From Amylostereum areolatum (Eukaryota > Basidiomycota > Agaricomycetes > Russulales > Stereaceae), in contig SAXG01000028.1 in the NCBI GenBank assembly GCA_012932865.1, positions 434,001-498,000 of the forward strand: DNA of 64,000 nt, read 5' to 3'. Every line of letters starts with the position of its first letter. The first letter of the stretch is position 1. The notes below the pieces were generated by a model. It made no database searches. It was given only the letters and a program-made list of their open reading frames with translations, and had not been told where the DNA came from. Below are positions 1 to 11,603 of this stretch, in pieces. The position numbers were made by a program, and so were the translations under genes.

Positions 1-65
1 ACACCAGTACTTAGTATATCAGAAAAGCCTTAAATAAACACCATTGCATGCCCCTCGTGCGACTC

Positions 66-479
66 TCATCGCCAGCAACAGCACCACCCTCCCGCACGAG
101 GCTCGCTCGAGACCCAAAGGTACGGGCAGTTCGGGTATTGGTAGTACATCCGAGGCGGGTACAGAGGCGCAGGTTGCGTGGGTTCCTGTGGCATGTGCGG
201 CGCTGGAACATACGGTCTCGGGAACGCAGGAACCCTCGGAGGGTCAACGTCAATGATAGCGGGGCTCTGCCCTGGTGGACGTGCTCTTGAGCTTTGCCTG
301 TTTTCCGCAGCCTGAATATGAGCGGGTCTTGGGGTCTGCAGCGGAGCCTGCCCCGGCGCTGCCGCGTTTGCGGGAGCGGGGTCTGGTGCTGAAATAGGAC
401 GGGGTGGGGATGCGCCGTCGGAAGGAGGGAACCAGAATATCTCGCGTTGATAGCACAAGGGACTCCCTGGGTCGTGCAT
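66..479 (-). CDS. Possible 3' exon of a proline-rich protein
   Basis: I do not recognise this gene. The frame reads about 137 residues and is dominated by Pro, Ala and Arg, with PAP, PPR and PRP repeats and a Tyr-rich stretch (YYQYPNCPYLW) near the C-terminus. It begins after a CAG at 482-484 that could be a splice acceptor, so it may be the last exon of a gene whose upstream exons lie above 540. The composition looks like a disordered tail, not a folded domain. No ATG-to-stop gene model is certain. Competing frames on both strands are also open here because the DNA is GC-rich, so confidence is low. Confidence 0.25.
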   Translation of the reverse strand: MHDPGSPLCYQREIFWFPPSDGASPPRPISAPDPAPANAAAPGQAPLQTPRPAHIQAAENRQSSRARPPGQSPAIIDVDPPRVPAFPRPYVPAPHMPQEPTQPAPLYPPRMYYQYPNCPYLWVSSEPRAGGWCCCWR

Positions 480-1500
480 AAGCTGCGAACGCAGAGTCGT
501 GTATGCGAGAACATACCTGAATAAGTTCCCTCAACTTTAACCGGTCCACTATGAATGGTGTATCTGTTTGCCTACAATAGCATAAAAGTCGTCAGCTAGC
601 GCGCCATCTTCCCTTACCGGGTCACGTACCATATAAGACTGTGGCGAAATGCAGATGAGAGCAATTGGAGCACGGGTGTGAAAGACAGCCGGATCGTCAC
701 CTTTTAACCATGGACTCAGAACCCCGTTCTGCTCCGACGAGCGTGCGTAAAGCATGAAACACGGCCTCCGTGAGCGATCGATTAATGCAATAAATAGACA
801 TGCAGATTCCCTACGTATGCATCACAACAACTGGACGAAGAACCCTTGCGAGAAGAGGTGGAAGTGCCGTGGCGAGCGGGAAGCTCGCGGCATGATCGAT
901 GCCTTTCACATTAGCACGCCATGGGAAACGAGCGCTTTTTTGGGACGTACACAGGGCATGTCGCCACAGCCGCTGAGTATACCTCGACCCTACAATAGAG
1001 CCGCGGAACGCAACCCGTTAAGGCTAGGGTAACGGTGGTATGTATCTCCGGAATGGAGTACAGGGACCGCAGCTGCAGGTCACGTTTCAAGGCGGGATCG
1101 CTGAGCTGTCGCTGGTCGGGATATGAAAGACGATGGGACGTTAGCCAGAAGGAGATGAACCAGCCGATACGTGCAGGAACCCGCCCACCGTAAGGAGATC
1201 CATGCGATCGCGCGCACGGAGGGTGGGTGGGAATAATGACCTCCGGTGAGAACATTCTTGAATGTCGGTACAGAGTATTCCACCTCCGTCCCGAGACATC
1301 GTACTTACTTCGTGATAGGAAACTGCGTGTACCAATCGTCAGCACGGATCGCACATGTATTCAAACCTCCATGTCGTCAAGCGCGCCGCCTGTGCCATGT
1401 CGGGTCATTGCCCTACGGGGTTTCATAGAACTAGTAATATATTTGAAGAGCGCCGAGAGTGAGCTGCACACGGAATGACGAAGCGCGATGATTCAATCGT
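480..1500. other. Intergenic, no supported gene
   Basis: Only short overlapping frames occur on both strands, with no recognisable domain. I see no RNA gene or repeat. Confidence 0.4.
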
Positions 1501-1625
1501 TACGACGTTCCCTCCTTCCGTTCAAGGAGACATCCAGCAAGGTCCTCCCCTCCACCTTGAATTCGCACTCCTCCTGCTCGTCCAGGTCCAGGGGTTCCCG
1601 TCCACAACAAGCCCCCGCGCACGCC
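1501..1625 (-). pseudogene. Relic C-terminus of an F-box-like family gene
   Basis: On the minus strand the frame ending near 1500 contains LDEQEECEFKVEGRTLLDVS. This matches the C-terminal signature of the F-box-like family in this window (for example LEECEFALEDSEGRPLLD in the 43-44 kb copy and LEECEFMVEGEDGRALL in FB5). No intact upstream leucine-rich portion or F-box can be read in register up to 2600, so it is a decayed fragment. A GTGGCTGA-type promoter motif (TCAGCCAC on the plus strand at 2673-2680) about 1 kb upstream may be the remnant of its promoter. Confidence 0.5.
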
Positions 1626-3073
1626 TGAGAAGCGAGGAGGTAGAAGAGGCTTTCGGTGCGCTCAGGAAAATGTGCGCGGCCTACGGCCCGCGCAGCCAAT
1701 ACAGAGAAGGACGAGAGAACTGGCCGCGAGCGCGCGCATTGGCGGCGTTGTGTTTGATAGCGACAGTGCAGGGGCCGTAATCGCGCGCGCACACTCGACG
1801 ACTGCGTATGCGACTCTCCAGAATCGTCACCATGTGGGAACGACGGGGATTTCGACCGTGTCGTCGGGTGGGTCGGGATGGATGCGGCGAGTCGAGGACC
1901 GGGCGCGACTTGCGAGCAAGGGAGACGGGAGCGGATGACGGTGGGGAGGGAAGATGCTTGTGGGGAGATGGTTCCTATAGGCTATACGCGCGCATATATT
2001 GGTCAGGAAAGCGTCGGGGACATGAAGAAAACGCACCACGGAGGAAGTGCGTGCGCCATCCAGCCCTCTGGCTTGTCCAAAGTGCTCCGTGTCCTTCCCC
2101 GCTCCCGATATCGCATTAAATGCCCCCGAGCGAGCAGATCGCGTGTTCGAATGCGACGAGGCCGCGCGCGCGCGCGGTTCGATGTGGCGTTGGTCGGTGT
2201 GGTCGAGTGGAGGTGGAGGTGGACACAGTCATGGCGCGCCGTCCCGAAGAAGGGCGTGCGGAAAATACCATCCATTGCGAGCGACTGTATGCGTTCGATT
2301 TTTGGTTAAAAGGCGCGGATGTGTGAGGGACGAGAAAGGGACGCACTACAGAGCATGGGGAAATCACGCCTTGTCCCTGCAAATACCTCTTCTTCCTCTC
2401 TCCAGATTCCGTTCTCTGTTATCCTGTGCGTTCTGGGCCTCTGGCGACGGTGAAGAAGAAGAGGAGAAGAGAACGCGGGGAACGGTCGAGTCAAAGACCG
2501 CGGCGAGCCTGCACGGACTGCACTCGAAGTCGCTCGATGGTCGCATTCCAAGCAAGAGTCTTGGATGACTGAAGACGGGCGGGACTCGGGAGCTCAGGTT
2601 GGGCAGCCGTGGACACTGGAAGTGGAACGTGGCAGTGCTCATCGCCCAGCGGCAACCCCCGGACAGCCACGATCAGCCACCGCCGCGTTCCAAGTTGAAG
2701 ACTCCGAGCCGTCTTCGCCCGGCGCCGCTCTTGCTTGACTTCCCCAAATAAGTACTCAAATGCGCGACCCGCTCGCTTGGAATTTTTCGGAGAATATGGG
2801 GTGTGCATTTACGAGCGGAGCAGGGGAATGAGAGGAGGAGAACAGAGGTTTGACTCGGACCCCACGGTGCGTTCAATCCGTATCCTTGCTCAAGTTCCTG
2901 GCTTTCCGACTGATGTACTGTATGCGCGCACATATTCTCTCTTTCAACCGGGACGGGTGCACTCAGCATCGTCGCTGTTGTCGACGACCACTCCACCGCG
3001 TTCGACCGCATCCGAACCAGCACCCGTATAAGATACGGCTGTACAATACATACACAAGTTGAAAACAGAGACG
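1626..3073. other. Intergenic, decayed family promoter-like DNA
   Basis: No gene is supported. The segment 2640-2850 resembles the region upstream of FB3 (7700-8050): both have CAGCCAC motifs, then a run ending GGGGTGTG..TT/TAATT/TACGAG. It is probably a leftover of an old duplication. Confidence 0.35.
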
Positions 3074-4412
3074 TCAGAACGCGTCCTCTTCGTCCTCTGA
3101 ACCCTGCTCCCCGCAGCTTGTTTCGCCCGCACGAGCAACCGCATCCACCAACGCCTGCCCATGCCGATCCTCCACCGCGAACCCGCATCCAATGAGCGGA
3201 GCCACGCCATTCCTCACCCACCGCTGCAGGTCCGTCACGATCGTGTCTTCCCCAAACTTGACACTCACAAGCCTCTCGTTTCCCCGCATCCACAACCCGC
3301 CGATCGCATCAATGAACGCCTGCAGCCCGTGCAGCTCTCCGTGCCCCGCTTGATAATGCAGCTCCGAGATGTAGAGGTGCGTGACCGTGGGCAGGGGGCA
3401 CGCGACGAGGAGACGCGCGATGGAGTCGTAGGTCCCGGAAAGGGTGAGGGAGACCATGCCCGGCACGGTGGAGGCGAACGCGGCGAGCCCCTTGAACGGG
3501 GAATTTACGAGCACCCTGAGGGAGAGATGCGTGATGGCGGGGTGGAGCACAGAGGAAATGAACTTGTTCAAGCGGGAAGTGGACGTGGGTGGGCGCCGGC
3601 GGCCATGCCGGCGGGAACCGCGACGTCCGTTTGGTCGATGTAGAGGTACCGGAGTCGGGGCAGCGTGGCGGGGAGGCGCAGGCGACGGCGACGGCGAGGC
3701 TTGTACCCGTATATGTTGAAAACGCGCAACTCGATCGTCTCGAGGTTCACGAGGGACCGCGTGAAGACGTCGATATCCGGTCCGTCGCGCAGTACGGCTA
3801 CCTCGCCGTAGTCCATGACGAGCTTGCGCAACGAAGGGCCGAGCGCGCGCGCCATCGCGCGCAGAAGGACATGGTCTGGAGACGGTGTCCGACGCCGTCG
3901 GCGTCCTGAGCTGGCCTGCGAATCGCGTGTGGAACTTGAAGGAGAGCGTGTGCACGCCGGGAGGGAGGGCGGTGAAGATGGCCAGAAGCCCGGGAGAGAT
4001 GGAGGGTCTGCAGATGTCCGTCTGGGGATCGAAAAGAAGATGGCGAACGAAGGACAGGTTATCGGGATTGAGATCGAGGGACGCGGAGACCAATGGAATG
4101 GTTCTATAGTCAAGGAGGAGACATTGGTACAGGAGTGGCGTGGCAATGGCGTTGAAGGTGCGACAGACGAGGGGAAGTGCGTGACGCGTTGGCAAAGATT
4201 GAGATAGACTCTTGATGAGTATGGACATGGATTTACTGGGGCATTCGGGAATAAATGGTTCGTCTGGGTCGGGGACAATGTCGAGGAGGTTGGGGACGTG
4301 AGTGGCCCACTGGAGGATCTTGATCCTGGAGCTCGACCGGCAGCTAACGAGGATGCAACCGCACATCAGATCGTAAGTCGACGTGGGACGAAGAACGACT
4401 CACTGTTATCAT
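3074..4412 (-). pseudogene. FB1: F-box-like/LRR protein, pseudogene with at least four indels
   Basis: Exon 1 is 4404-4412 (ATG ATA ACA), followed by GTGAGT. The intron ends in TTAG before 4343, where exon 2 starts with LPVEL. An extra G right after the F-box codons LPVELQ (about 4325) shifts the frame. The family sequence then resumes as IKILQWATHVPNLLDIVPDP. Further frame changes near 3890, 3600 and 3571 split the leucine-rich body into pieces: MARALGPSLRKLVMDYGEVA in one frame, LNKFISSVLHPAITHLSLRV in another. The C-terminus (VGCGF-type GCGFAVEDRHGQALVD) is preserved. Closest relative in the window is FB17; even the exon-1 intron is alignable. Not likely to make a functional product. Confidence 0.8.
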
Positions 4413-4616
4413 CTTGAGGTGCTTGCTCAGTCTCCTCGTCGACGATCTCGAGCGGTGGAGGTTGTAGCTTGAAGCTTGAACTGGTTACTGGAGTAAGTAC
4501 ATAACAAGACGTAGATATTTAATTGAAATTGCGGCACCCGCCGGGCACGTGAGCCCGAGGGTCGTACTCACCACGCTGCAAGTCTGTGTCTGTAAGTATG
4601 TACATGTAGTACGACT

Positions 4617-6003
4617 CTATTTGACATTCGACACGATACGGCCTGGGTTCGATACAGACGACATCGCCGCCCGCTCAATCAACAAACGCGTTATCTCAAC
4701 ACACCCTGGATTCTTTCCCCGCAACTCATCTAGAAGTGGCCCTCCGTTCGAGTCCTCCAGCGCAAACCCACACTCCTCGAGCCCATCCACATTCACGCTT
4801 CCCCCAAGTAACCCGCATTCCCAAGTTCTCGATGAGTTCAAGGTCCCAAATAATAAACCTGACAAGCGACGCGCCGCCCCGCTTGCGCAACCCCCGCACG
4901 GCGTTCGACCAGCGCCTGCAGCTCGTACACCTCTTCGCCCATGCCATTGTCGTGATACACGGTGTAGATGGCGAGGTCTGTGACGGAGGGGAAGACACAC
5001 TCCGTGAGCGCAAACGTGACGGCACTGCAAATTCCGGAAAGGGCGAGCGAGACGAGGCCGGGAGTGGACGTGGGCAGGGTATCGTACACGTAGAACGCAG
5101 CGTTCTCGCGCATCTCGATTGAGAGGTGGGTGAGGCTGGGACGGAGGGCAGACGCTGTTGCGTCGTTCAGGGCAAAGTGGGCGTGGGTAGGCGCGGCGTC
5201 CGGCGGGAGGGTGAATACAGACTGCTCGATGTGGAGGTAGTGGAGTCGGGGAAGCGCGGCGGGCAGTCGGACGGTACGATTGCCGCGTCCGTACACGCTG
5301 GACCCGCTCGGAGGCGTAAGCACGAGGGCCTCGAGGTTCACCAGGGACTCTGTGAGCACGTCCACGTCGGCAGGGCTATGGAAGAGCTCGAGCGCGCCGC
5401 GGTCGAGAGTGAGCTTGCGCAAGGACGGGCCGAAGGCGCGGGCCATCGCAGTGGGCGACGGCGCGGTGCGGGAGTGGAGGAACTTCCTTCCCGCTGTTTT
5501 CCCACTCGGTGTACCCCCTTTCGCTGTCGGAGCGAATGGAGAGGATGTGCACGGCGGGGAGGGCGGTGACGAGGGCGAGGAGGTCTGACGAGGCGGAGAT
5601 GGAGAAGGAGGGTGGGAGGTCAAGGATGAGGTGGCGGACGAAAGAGAGGTTGCGTGAGCTGAGGGATTTGGAGATGGAGGCGATGGAGGCGACGTCGCAG
5701 AGGATGAGGTCCTTGGTAGAGGAGTGGGGTGGCGAGGGCGTGGAAGGCGCGACAGACAAGGGTGAGCGCATGACGGGTCGGGAGCGTGCATAGAAGGTCT
5801 TCGACGAGAAACTGGAGATCATAGTGGTCTTGGGGAAAGAAAGGCTTTTCTGGGTCGGGTAGGACGTCTAAGATGCAGGGGGTTCGCCAGTCCGCTGTCG
5901 CGCGCTGGAAGATGTCGAGCTGGAGCTCGACTGGAAGCTACTGGACGATATCCGAATGTAAGCGACGCTCACCCTGAGAGGACGAACAACCCACACAAAG
6001 CAT
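4617..6003 (-). pseudogene. FB2: F-box-like/LRR pseudogene with four frameshifts
   Basis: Exon 1 is 5995-6003 (ATG CTT TGT, then GTGGGT). Exon 2 starts at 5937 with LPVELQLDIFQRAT. The frame breaks at about 5713 (extra base in LYQGLIL), about 5443 (extra T before ATG GCC CGC of MARAFGPSLRK), about 4916 (after YELQALV) and about 4820 (before VNVDGLEECGFALED). Between breaks the protein is clearly family-like: NLSFVRHLILDLPPSFSISA, TESLVNLEALVL, PGLVSLALSGICSAVTFAL. Its promoter is duplicated at 48.3 kb upstream of the relic FB19. Nearest coding relative is the 43-44 kb copy FB16. Confidence 0.8.
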
Positions 6004-6087
6004 GTCTTCACGCTCGACGAGCGTCGTCGGAGTCAATGTTCGACATCGATGTCGACGGTGACAGAGTGACGAGCAGGGAGCAGGAGA

Positions 6088-6150
6088 GCAGCCACTGCCA
6101 GCGCGCAGTTCGCCGGCGGCAACGCCCGGACGTCAGCCACAACCAGCCAC
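6088..6150 (-). promoter_or_regulatory. Triple GTGGCTGA-type motif upstream of FB2
   Basis: Three CAGCCAC cores (6088-6095, 6133-6140, 6143-6150) lie 85-147 bp upstream of the FB2 start and read GTGGCTG(A) on the gene strand. The same motif, in the same orientation and distance range, precedes other family copies. Role inferred from recurrence only. Confidence 0.45.
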
Positions 6151-6463
6151 AGACGCGTTCAGACGCAGACTCGGGCGCGTTCTCAACGAGTCGATCATGA
6201 TTCCTACACAAGTACTACTCATGTAGCCATGATGCATGATTATCTCCGTCGATACGCTCTCCTCGACATCAACGCTGAAAATCCGATGACGGAATACCAT
6301 ATTTTCAGCGGTGTGAGCGGGTATAGTAACGGCGTACAAAGTACATAGTAGCAAAGGGGAAGGGGACTCGGAGGGGCAATACAAAGGTGTAATGAGTTGT
6401 AGATCAGATAAGTCAACGTACATCTGTGAAGTCAAGAGCAAACCCATGCCCCACCTGCGTGGC

Positions 6464-7581
6464 TCACCCTGCCGTGACCCGTCGCCTTCCATCCATTTGT
6501 CGACACATCGACCGTTCGAGCCGTATCCCCACTCGTGTCGTCGCCTGGTCCATCACCGCAAATCCGCGCCCTTCCCACATCGCTAGGTGAGCGTCCACGA
6601 GGGGCGCGATGGCTATGCCGTACGCGAACCACACGATGTTCAACGCGGGCAGCGCGGCGACGGCGTCCGCCAACGCCTCCATCGTCCCGCTGTCCGTCTT
6701 GACCGTGGTGAAGGTGAGCTCGGCCAGCGCGGGAAGGGCGAATCGCGAAAGGAAGTGCGTGAGATCTGCGAGCGAGCCTGCGAGCGAGAGTGAGACGAGG
6801 TGGGGCATTTCGGGCGGTGCGTTGAAGATCGAGGCGCTGCGGAAGAGGTGCGGGAGGAGATGAACGAGCGTCGGCCGGAGGAAAGATACGGGGAGCGTGA
6901 GGGAGCGTGGGTCATATGAGGTAGAGGGTACGGCGAGAACGATCAGGCGGGTGAGGGACGACGCGAACGTGTCGAGGGCGGTGGGGGTAAAGAGGGAGAG
7001 CGGGTCCCCAACGATGGCGAACTGGCGCAGCGTCCGTCCGAGGGCGGCGCCCATGGCATTTGCGAGGGGGGTGTCAATGCGTGGTTGCACCGGGACACCG
7101 GATGAGCCCGTTGTCGCGCGAATGAAGAGCGTGCGGACGTTGGTGAGGTAGGCAAAGAGGGGTGCGAGGGTGGCGTTGAGGTGGATGTGGAAGTTCGGAA
7201 GGAAGTCCATGAAGAGGAGGTGTACCATGGACAATTTCTGAGCGTCTAATGTGGCGAGGATGCGCGGGGTGGTGGAGGGGTTAATGTAGAGGTGGGCGTA
7301 GAGGAGGGGCGTGGCGAGGTCGTTGAAGGAACGGGAGACGAGGCAGAGGACGTGTCGGGCCACGAGGCTCTTTCGGATTTCTGGTATGAGGGTTGCGCTG
7401 CCAGTCCGTGGTGTATCCAAGGCAAATGTGCGTGTCGACGGCACTTGGGATCATGTCGATGGGCTGGGGATAAGGGCAGACGCGCTCGAGGATGTCGAGC
7501 TGCAGTTCTGCGGGTAACTGTCGATGGTATGGAGAGATGAGGCGATAAGGTTAGCAGATATATGCGACGCACGTAATTCAT
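6464..7581 (-). pseudogene. FB3: F-box-like protein, second subfamily, one frameshift
   Basis: Exon 1 is 7573-7581 (ATG AAT TAC, then GTGCGT). Intron 7518-7572 ends in CGACAG. Exon 2 starts with LPAELQLDILERVCPYPQPIDMIPSA, the subfamily marked by PQPIDMIPSA. That frame closes soon after TDWQRN; the family continues in another frame as IPEIRKSLVARHVLCLVSRSFNDLATPLLY (shift at about 7400) and then stays open to the stop at 6464, including LGRTLRQFAIVGDPLSLF and the C-terminal GRGFAVMDQ. FB8 is the closest relative. A single shift makes this a recent pseudogene or a sequence error; the latter is less likely given intact neighbours. Confidence 0.75.
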
Positions 7582-8568
7582 GATTTGATTTTGGAGAGCA
7601 GGGATCCATGAGTACTTGGGTCACCGTCAACGACGAGATCGAGGAGGGGGACGAACACAGGCAGGATGCACTGTTCTGATTGGCCGACCTGGTTCAGAGT
7701 TCAGCCACTCTCAGCCACACATTGCGGTCCTCACCGGCCTCACCGTCCAACTGGCAACAGTCAGCAACAGTCCCATCGCCGTGTGCCCTCCCCATCCTCG
7801 TTCGCTATGGACGTCAAGCTCCGCACGCCCTCCGTCGGAATGGCGCGTCGAATCACGTCCATCTTTTGTACAGTCTCACGCCGTTTCCCTTCGACGACGC
7901 CGACAACACCAATTTCAATGAACCACGCCCGCCCACTGGGCGCGCGTGGTCTCAAACGCGCGTCTGAATCGCTCTCTGTGATTTTCTTGGCGGAGGAGGG
8001 GTGTGTAATTGCGAGGAGAAGAGGAATGAGAAATAGTGGACAAGGCGCTCTTTCTTTCCGGTGCGTTTTCTGCATCGGGGGATCACTTCGCGTCCGAAGT
8101 CCAATAGGACGCCTCTCCCCAAGCCAGCTCCCTTAATCCATCCTCTCCTGGTTCGTTAGAGAGGCGCGGACCGCCTCTCTGGGTGAATAAGACAGGATCT
8201 CCGGGCGGAATGGGCGCATGGTCCCCGTTTGTTGGCGACACGGACAATGGCCAGGCGAGGGTCAAACGCAACATGAAATGCACAATGTGTAAGACATGCC
8301 TTTCAAGTACATATATATGATATCTCAACATCTACATAATGCGTGCGAAGAACACGGCCGTCTAAGTCTTGAGTCTGAGCATTGCGCGCGTCGGATAGGT
8401 CACTCGAGCGTGTCGCCGTCCGACGGCGCAGTTTCGGATACGCTTTCTGGGATGTGCGTGTATCCCTGACGGAAAACGCGCTGATGTATTCCACCCTGTC
8501 AATATCGATCAGAAATGAACGGTGCGACGATTTTAGGGCGGAGAAAGAACGTACATTCAAAACTGGTC
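7582..8568. other. Intergenic between FB3 and FB4
   Basis: Apart from the promoter motifs at 7701-7718 and a nearby ATTGG box at 7679-7683, I see no supported gene, RNA or repeat. Short frames on both strands lack family matches. Confidence 0.4.
7701..7718 (-). promoter_or_regulatory. Two GTGGCTGA motifs upstream of FB3
   Basis: TCAGCCAC occurs twice on the plus strand (7701-7708, 7711-7718), 120-137 bp upstream of the FB3 start and in the same orientation as at FB2, FB4, FB11 and FB12. Confidence 0.45.
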
Positions 8569-9882
8569 TCATGAAACATCGTCACGACGTCGACCTGCAC
8601 CGGCCCCGCCTACGCCCGACAATGTCCCTCCTTCTCCGTCGTCCACAACAACCCCACTCCCCAAAAGCCTGCCCGCATCCACCATCCCATGACTCATCGC
8701 ATCCTCCAAAAGCCCTCTCGATCTTCCGTCCAAAACGCTCACAATATGCACCTGTCGGCTGGCCCGCACATGCCGCCTCGAGCGCGTCGAACCAGTTTCG
8801 CGCACGCTCCATCTGCGCGGTCATCGCACCGGGGTATTCCGGCCACATCCCTTCGAACGAAAGATGGGACACGGTGGGGAGGGGATGGTACGTGAGGAGG
8901 CGTGTTAGGTCGGAAAACGTTCCGGAAAGGGTGAGGAAGGCTAGATTGGGACAGGTGGTGCCGAGGGACGTATACACTCTGTAAAATGAGGGGTCCGTGT
9001 TCATGGAAATAGAGAGACATCTGAGTGACGGGGTGAGGACAGAAGAGTGCAATCTGTTCTTCCATATGGGGTATCTGACATGTGTAGGGGCGATACCGAT
9101 GGGGAGGGCGAGGTTCGAGTCGTCGATGTTGATATAGACGAGACGAGGGAGGGCAGGAGGGAAGGGGATGCCAAGAAAAAACTGAAATCCGACATACATG
9201 ATCGTGATCAATTCATAGGAGGAGACCAGTGCTTCGAGGTGGGTGAGGGACGTGGTGAAGCGGCGTACATCTGTCCTTGTGAAAAGCGCAGGCGCATTTC
9301 CGAGTAGGACAAGTTTGCGGAGCGTTGGAGCGAGTGAGGATACCATCGCTTCCATGATGGCTGGCTTTTTGAATAGGACGTTCCCTTCTGTGGGCACAGT
9401 TGTACCGAAGGCGCGCATAGAGAGGAATGTGGACGTTGTGCAAGCGGTAGAAGACCGATGGTAGTTCTTTCTCGAGGTGACGTGTAGGATATAGCTGGAA
9501 GTCCATGATGACATGAACAACCAGAGATGCATTTGATGCGTTGAGTGAACTGTAGAGCCGGGGTGTAGTGGTCGAAGTGAGGGGGAGACAGGCGTAAAGG
9601 AGGGGTGTGGCGAGTTCGTTGAATCGGCGTGAGACGAGGGTGAGAGCAAGCCGTGTAGGAAGAGATCGGTAGAAGGCTTTGATAGCTTTACCGTCTGAGT
9701 CGTCGTTGGGGATGAAGGGCGCATCTGGGTGGGGGGCTATGTCGAAGAGATGGGGGACGTGCGTGGCTGACTCGAATATGTCGAGCAGCAGTTCAACTGG
9801 TAGCTGCATAGTGTTTTCGATCGCGATGTCACATGTGAGGATTCGGGTAGTGAAGAAGGACAAGGAGACGCACCAGGGGCAT
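8569..9882 (-). pseudogene. FB4: F-box-like/LRR pseudogene with two frameshifts
   Basis: Exon 1 is 9874-9882 (ATG CCC CTG, then GTGCGT). The 70-bp intron ends in ATGCAG and exon 2 starts at 9803 with LPVELLLDIFESATHVPHLFDIAPHPD. The first frame runs to LHNVHI. An extra C near 9424 moves the family sequence to a second frame (RAFGTTVPTEG, MEAMVSSLAPTLRKLVLLGN, LTLSGTFSDLTRLL). A second shift near 8760 moves the C-terminus (VHIVSVLDGRSRGLLEDAM, GVVVDDGEGG) to a third frame ending at 8569. Both breaks lie between well-conserved blocks, so the assignment is firm. Product would be truncated. Confidence 0.75.
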
Positions 9883-10011
9883 TGCACGAGCGTCGATTAC
9901 AATCGCTGAAACCGGAAACCTGCGAGGATGCTAGCGAGCGCTGCGATGAGAAGTTGTCGTCGAAGACTCGGGGTGAACACGATGCATCTGATTGGCTAAG
10001 AGGCGCCACAC

Positions 10012-10019
10012 TCAGCCAC
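10012..10019 (-). promoter_or_regulatory. GTGGCTGA motif upstream of FB4
   Basis: TCAGCCAC on the plus strand, 130 bp upstream of the FB4 start, with an ATTGG (CCAAT-type) box at 9990-9994. Confidence 0.4.
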
Positions 10020-10162
10020 CGCCGTACAGTATTTCGAGTCTCGACTCCCAACAGCGTGCGCTCAGCTGAGAACAGCGCAAAGAACCTCCAGTATCGTTTC
10101 CTCTGGACGTCGATTTATCGCGTATATGCCCCCAAAAGAACAAGCTGTAAGTATGTACGTCT

Positions 10163-11434
10163 TTATGGACTCATCGACGAAGATCTCCGATCTCCATTCA
10201 ACAACGCTCTTCCATCTTCACCCTCCACCATAAACTCGCATTCTTCCAACGCATCTACACGCACCACTCCCGCCCCCACCATATCGCACAGTGCTTCAGC
10301 CAGCCCGCTATCCAAAATACGTACCAGACACACCGTCGTCTGTCGATTCCCCGCCTCCATGAGCGCATCAACCCATGCCTGGAGATGCTCCGCTGTCCGA
10401 TACTCGCGTATGACTTGCGTGTGGATATTCAAAAGACCGCCCATAACCGAAATCGCGAGGTCTGTAAAGGCGAGATTGCGCACAGCGGGAAGAAGGTAGT
10501 TGACGAGAACGTGGGTGATGCGGGGGAGAGGGCCGGAAAGCGTGAGCGAGTCGAGGGCGGGGCACGCGATTGACAGTGATGCGTAGGCCGTGAGCGAGGT
10601 AGTATTGGTCATCGAGAGGGAAAGGTGCGTGAGCACGCCGGTCAATGGGGTTGAAAGAGGGTCAGAAAATGTGCGGACGTGCGTGGGGGTGATGTTGGCA
10701 GGGAGATTGAAGGGTGCGCTCTGTATGTCGACGTAGGAAAGACGCGGGAGAGATTTCGGAAATGGGATTCGCATTTGAGATGGCTTCAGATTCAACGCGA
10801 CGAGTGCCTCGAGGTGGACGAGACAGGATGTGAATTTGGACAGATGTCTGTGCGTGAACAGAGAAAGCGCGTGCTCCTGCAGCACAAGCTTACGCAGCGC
10901 CGGGCACAGTGCCATTCTCATTGCGCGTAACAGTGGTGCACCTCCGAGCTGCCTTCTGAACCAGAACTGGGAGGTACTCCTAGAGCGCACCGAAAGCACA
11001 CGGACAGCGCTGAAATGGGCGAATATGCGCACTAGGTCGCGCTCGGGACGATTCCAATCGTGTCCGGGGAAGTCCATGATAACGTGGCGCACCAAGGAAC
11101 CCTTCTGGTCGTCCAACGATCCGCTGAGACGAAAGGTGGAGAGCGGGGAGAGGACGATGCACGCATAAAGGAGGGGCGTGGCGACCGCGTTGAAGGCACG
11201 GGAGACGAGAGGAAGGGAGCGGCGCGTGGGGAGAGTTTGGAAAAATTCCTCAATAAGGTCATCAATATTTTCTTTTTCTGGGAAGAAAACTTTGTTGGGG
11301 CTGGGGTGCACATCAAGGAGACCGGGGACGTGCGTCACGAGCTCAAAGATGTCGAGCAGTAACTCGTTTGGTAACTGAATGTGGTTTAGAAGGGTTAGGT
11401 TGGCACCAATAACTGGGCAGCTTACTGAGAGCAT
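10163..11434 (-). CDS. FB5: F-box-like leucine-rich protein, intact
   Basis: Model: exon 1 11426-11434 (ATG CTC TCA), 51-bp intron 11375-11425 (GTAAGC..CATTCAG), exon 2 10163-11374; 406 residues. The start was chosen by the family pattern of a 9-nt exon just before the F-box LPNELLLDIFELVTHVPGLLD. After the F-box come LPTRRSLPLVSRAFNAVATPLLY, then about seven irregular leucine-rich segments (ALRKLVLQEHALSLF, LVHLEALVALNL, LPRLSYVDI, LTHLSLSMTN, LDSLTLSGPLPRITHVL) and the C-terminal block VRVDALEECEFMVEGEDGRALL. F-box proteins usually bind Skp1 and recruit substrates to SCF ubiquitin ligase; the substrate here is unknown. It was divergent from FB6 until the retroelement at 11604 separated them. 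Confidence 0.8.
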   Translation of the reverse strand: MLSVSCPVIGANLTLLNHIQLPNELLLDIFELVTHVPGLLDVHPSPNKVFFPEKENIDDLIEEFFQTLPTRRSLPLVSRAFNAVATPLLYACIVLSPLSTFRLSGSLDDQKGSLVRHVIMDFPGHDWNRPERDLVRIFAHFSAVRVLSVRSRSTSQFWFRRQLGGAPLLRAMRMALCPALRKLVLQEHALSLFTHRHLSKFTSCLVHLEALVALNLKPSQMRIPFPKSLPRLSYVDIQSAPFNLPANITPTHVRTFSDPLSTPLTGVLTHLSLSMTNTTSLTAYASLSIACPALDSLTLSGPLPRITHVLVNYLLPAVRNLAFTDLAISVMGGLLNIHTQVIREYRTAEHLQAWVDALMEAGNRQTTVCLVRILDSGLAEALCDMVGAGVVRVDALEECEFMVEGEDGRALLNGDRRSSSMSP

Positions 11435-11561
11435 CTTGCGGAATGTCAGCGGCGCTGTGGTGGCCAGCGACAAGTCACAAGAGGTCGTCGACGTCGAGAA
11501 TGACAGTGCCGGCGTATGGACGGACGGGCCGGACCATTCACCAGTTGAAACCACCGGGAGT

Positions 11562-11584
11562 GCCGGCCGGCCGGCCGGCCGGCC
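11562..11584. repeat. GGCC/CCGG tetranucleotide run
   Basis: About five consecutive CCGG units lie in the FB5 upstream region, 20 bp from the retroelement insertion point. Confidence 0.8.
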
Positions 11585-11598
11585 AAGCCACTTCCCCA

Positions 11599-11603
11599 TG
11601 GAT
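11599..11603. repeat. Target site duplication, left copy (TGGAT)
   Basis: TGGAT directly abuts the left LTR and is repeated at 18704-18708 after the right LTR, as expected for a 5-bp staggered integrase cut. Confidence 0.9.

Noticed and set aside
2110..2170. Possible tRNA gene from a TTCGAAT string
   Set aside because: No matching A box, acceptor stem or anticodon arm could be drawn.
4617..5791. Introns bridging the frame changes in FB2 and similar copies
   Set aside because: Homology continues with no gap across each shift, and intact paralogues have no intron at those places.
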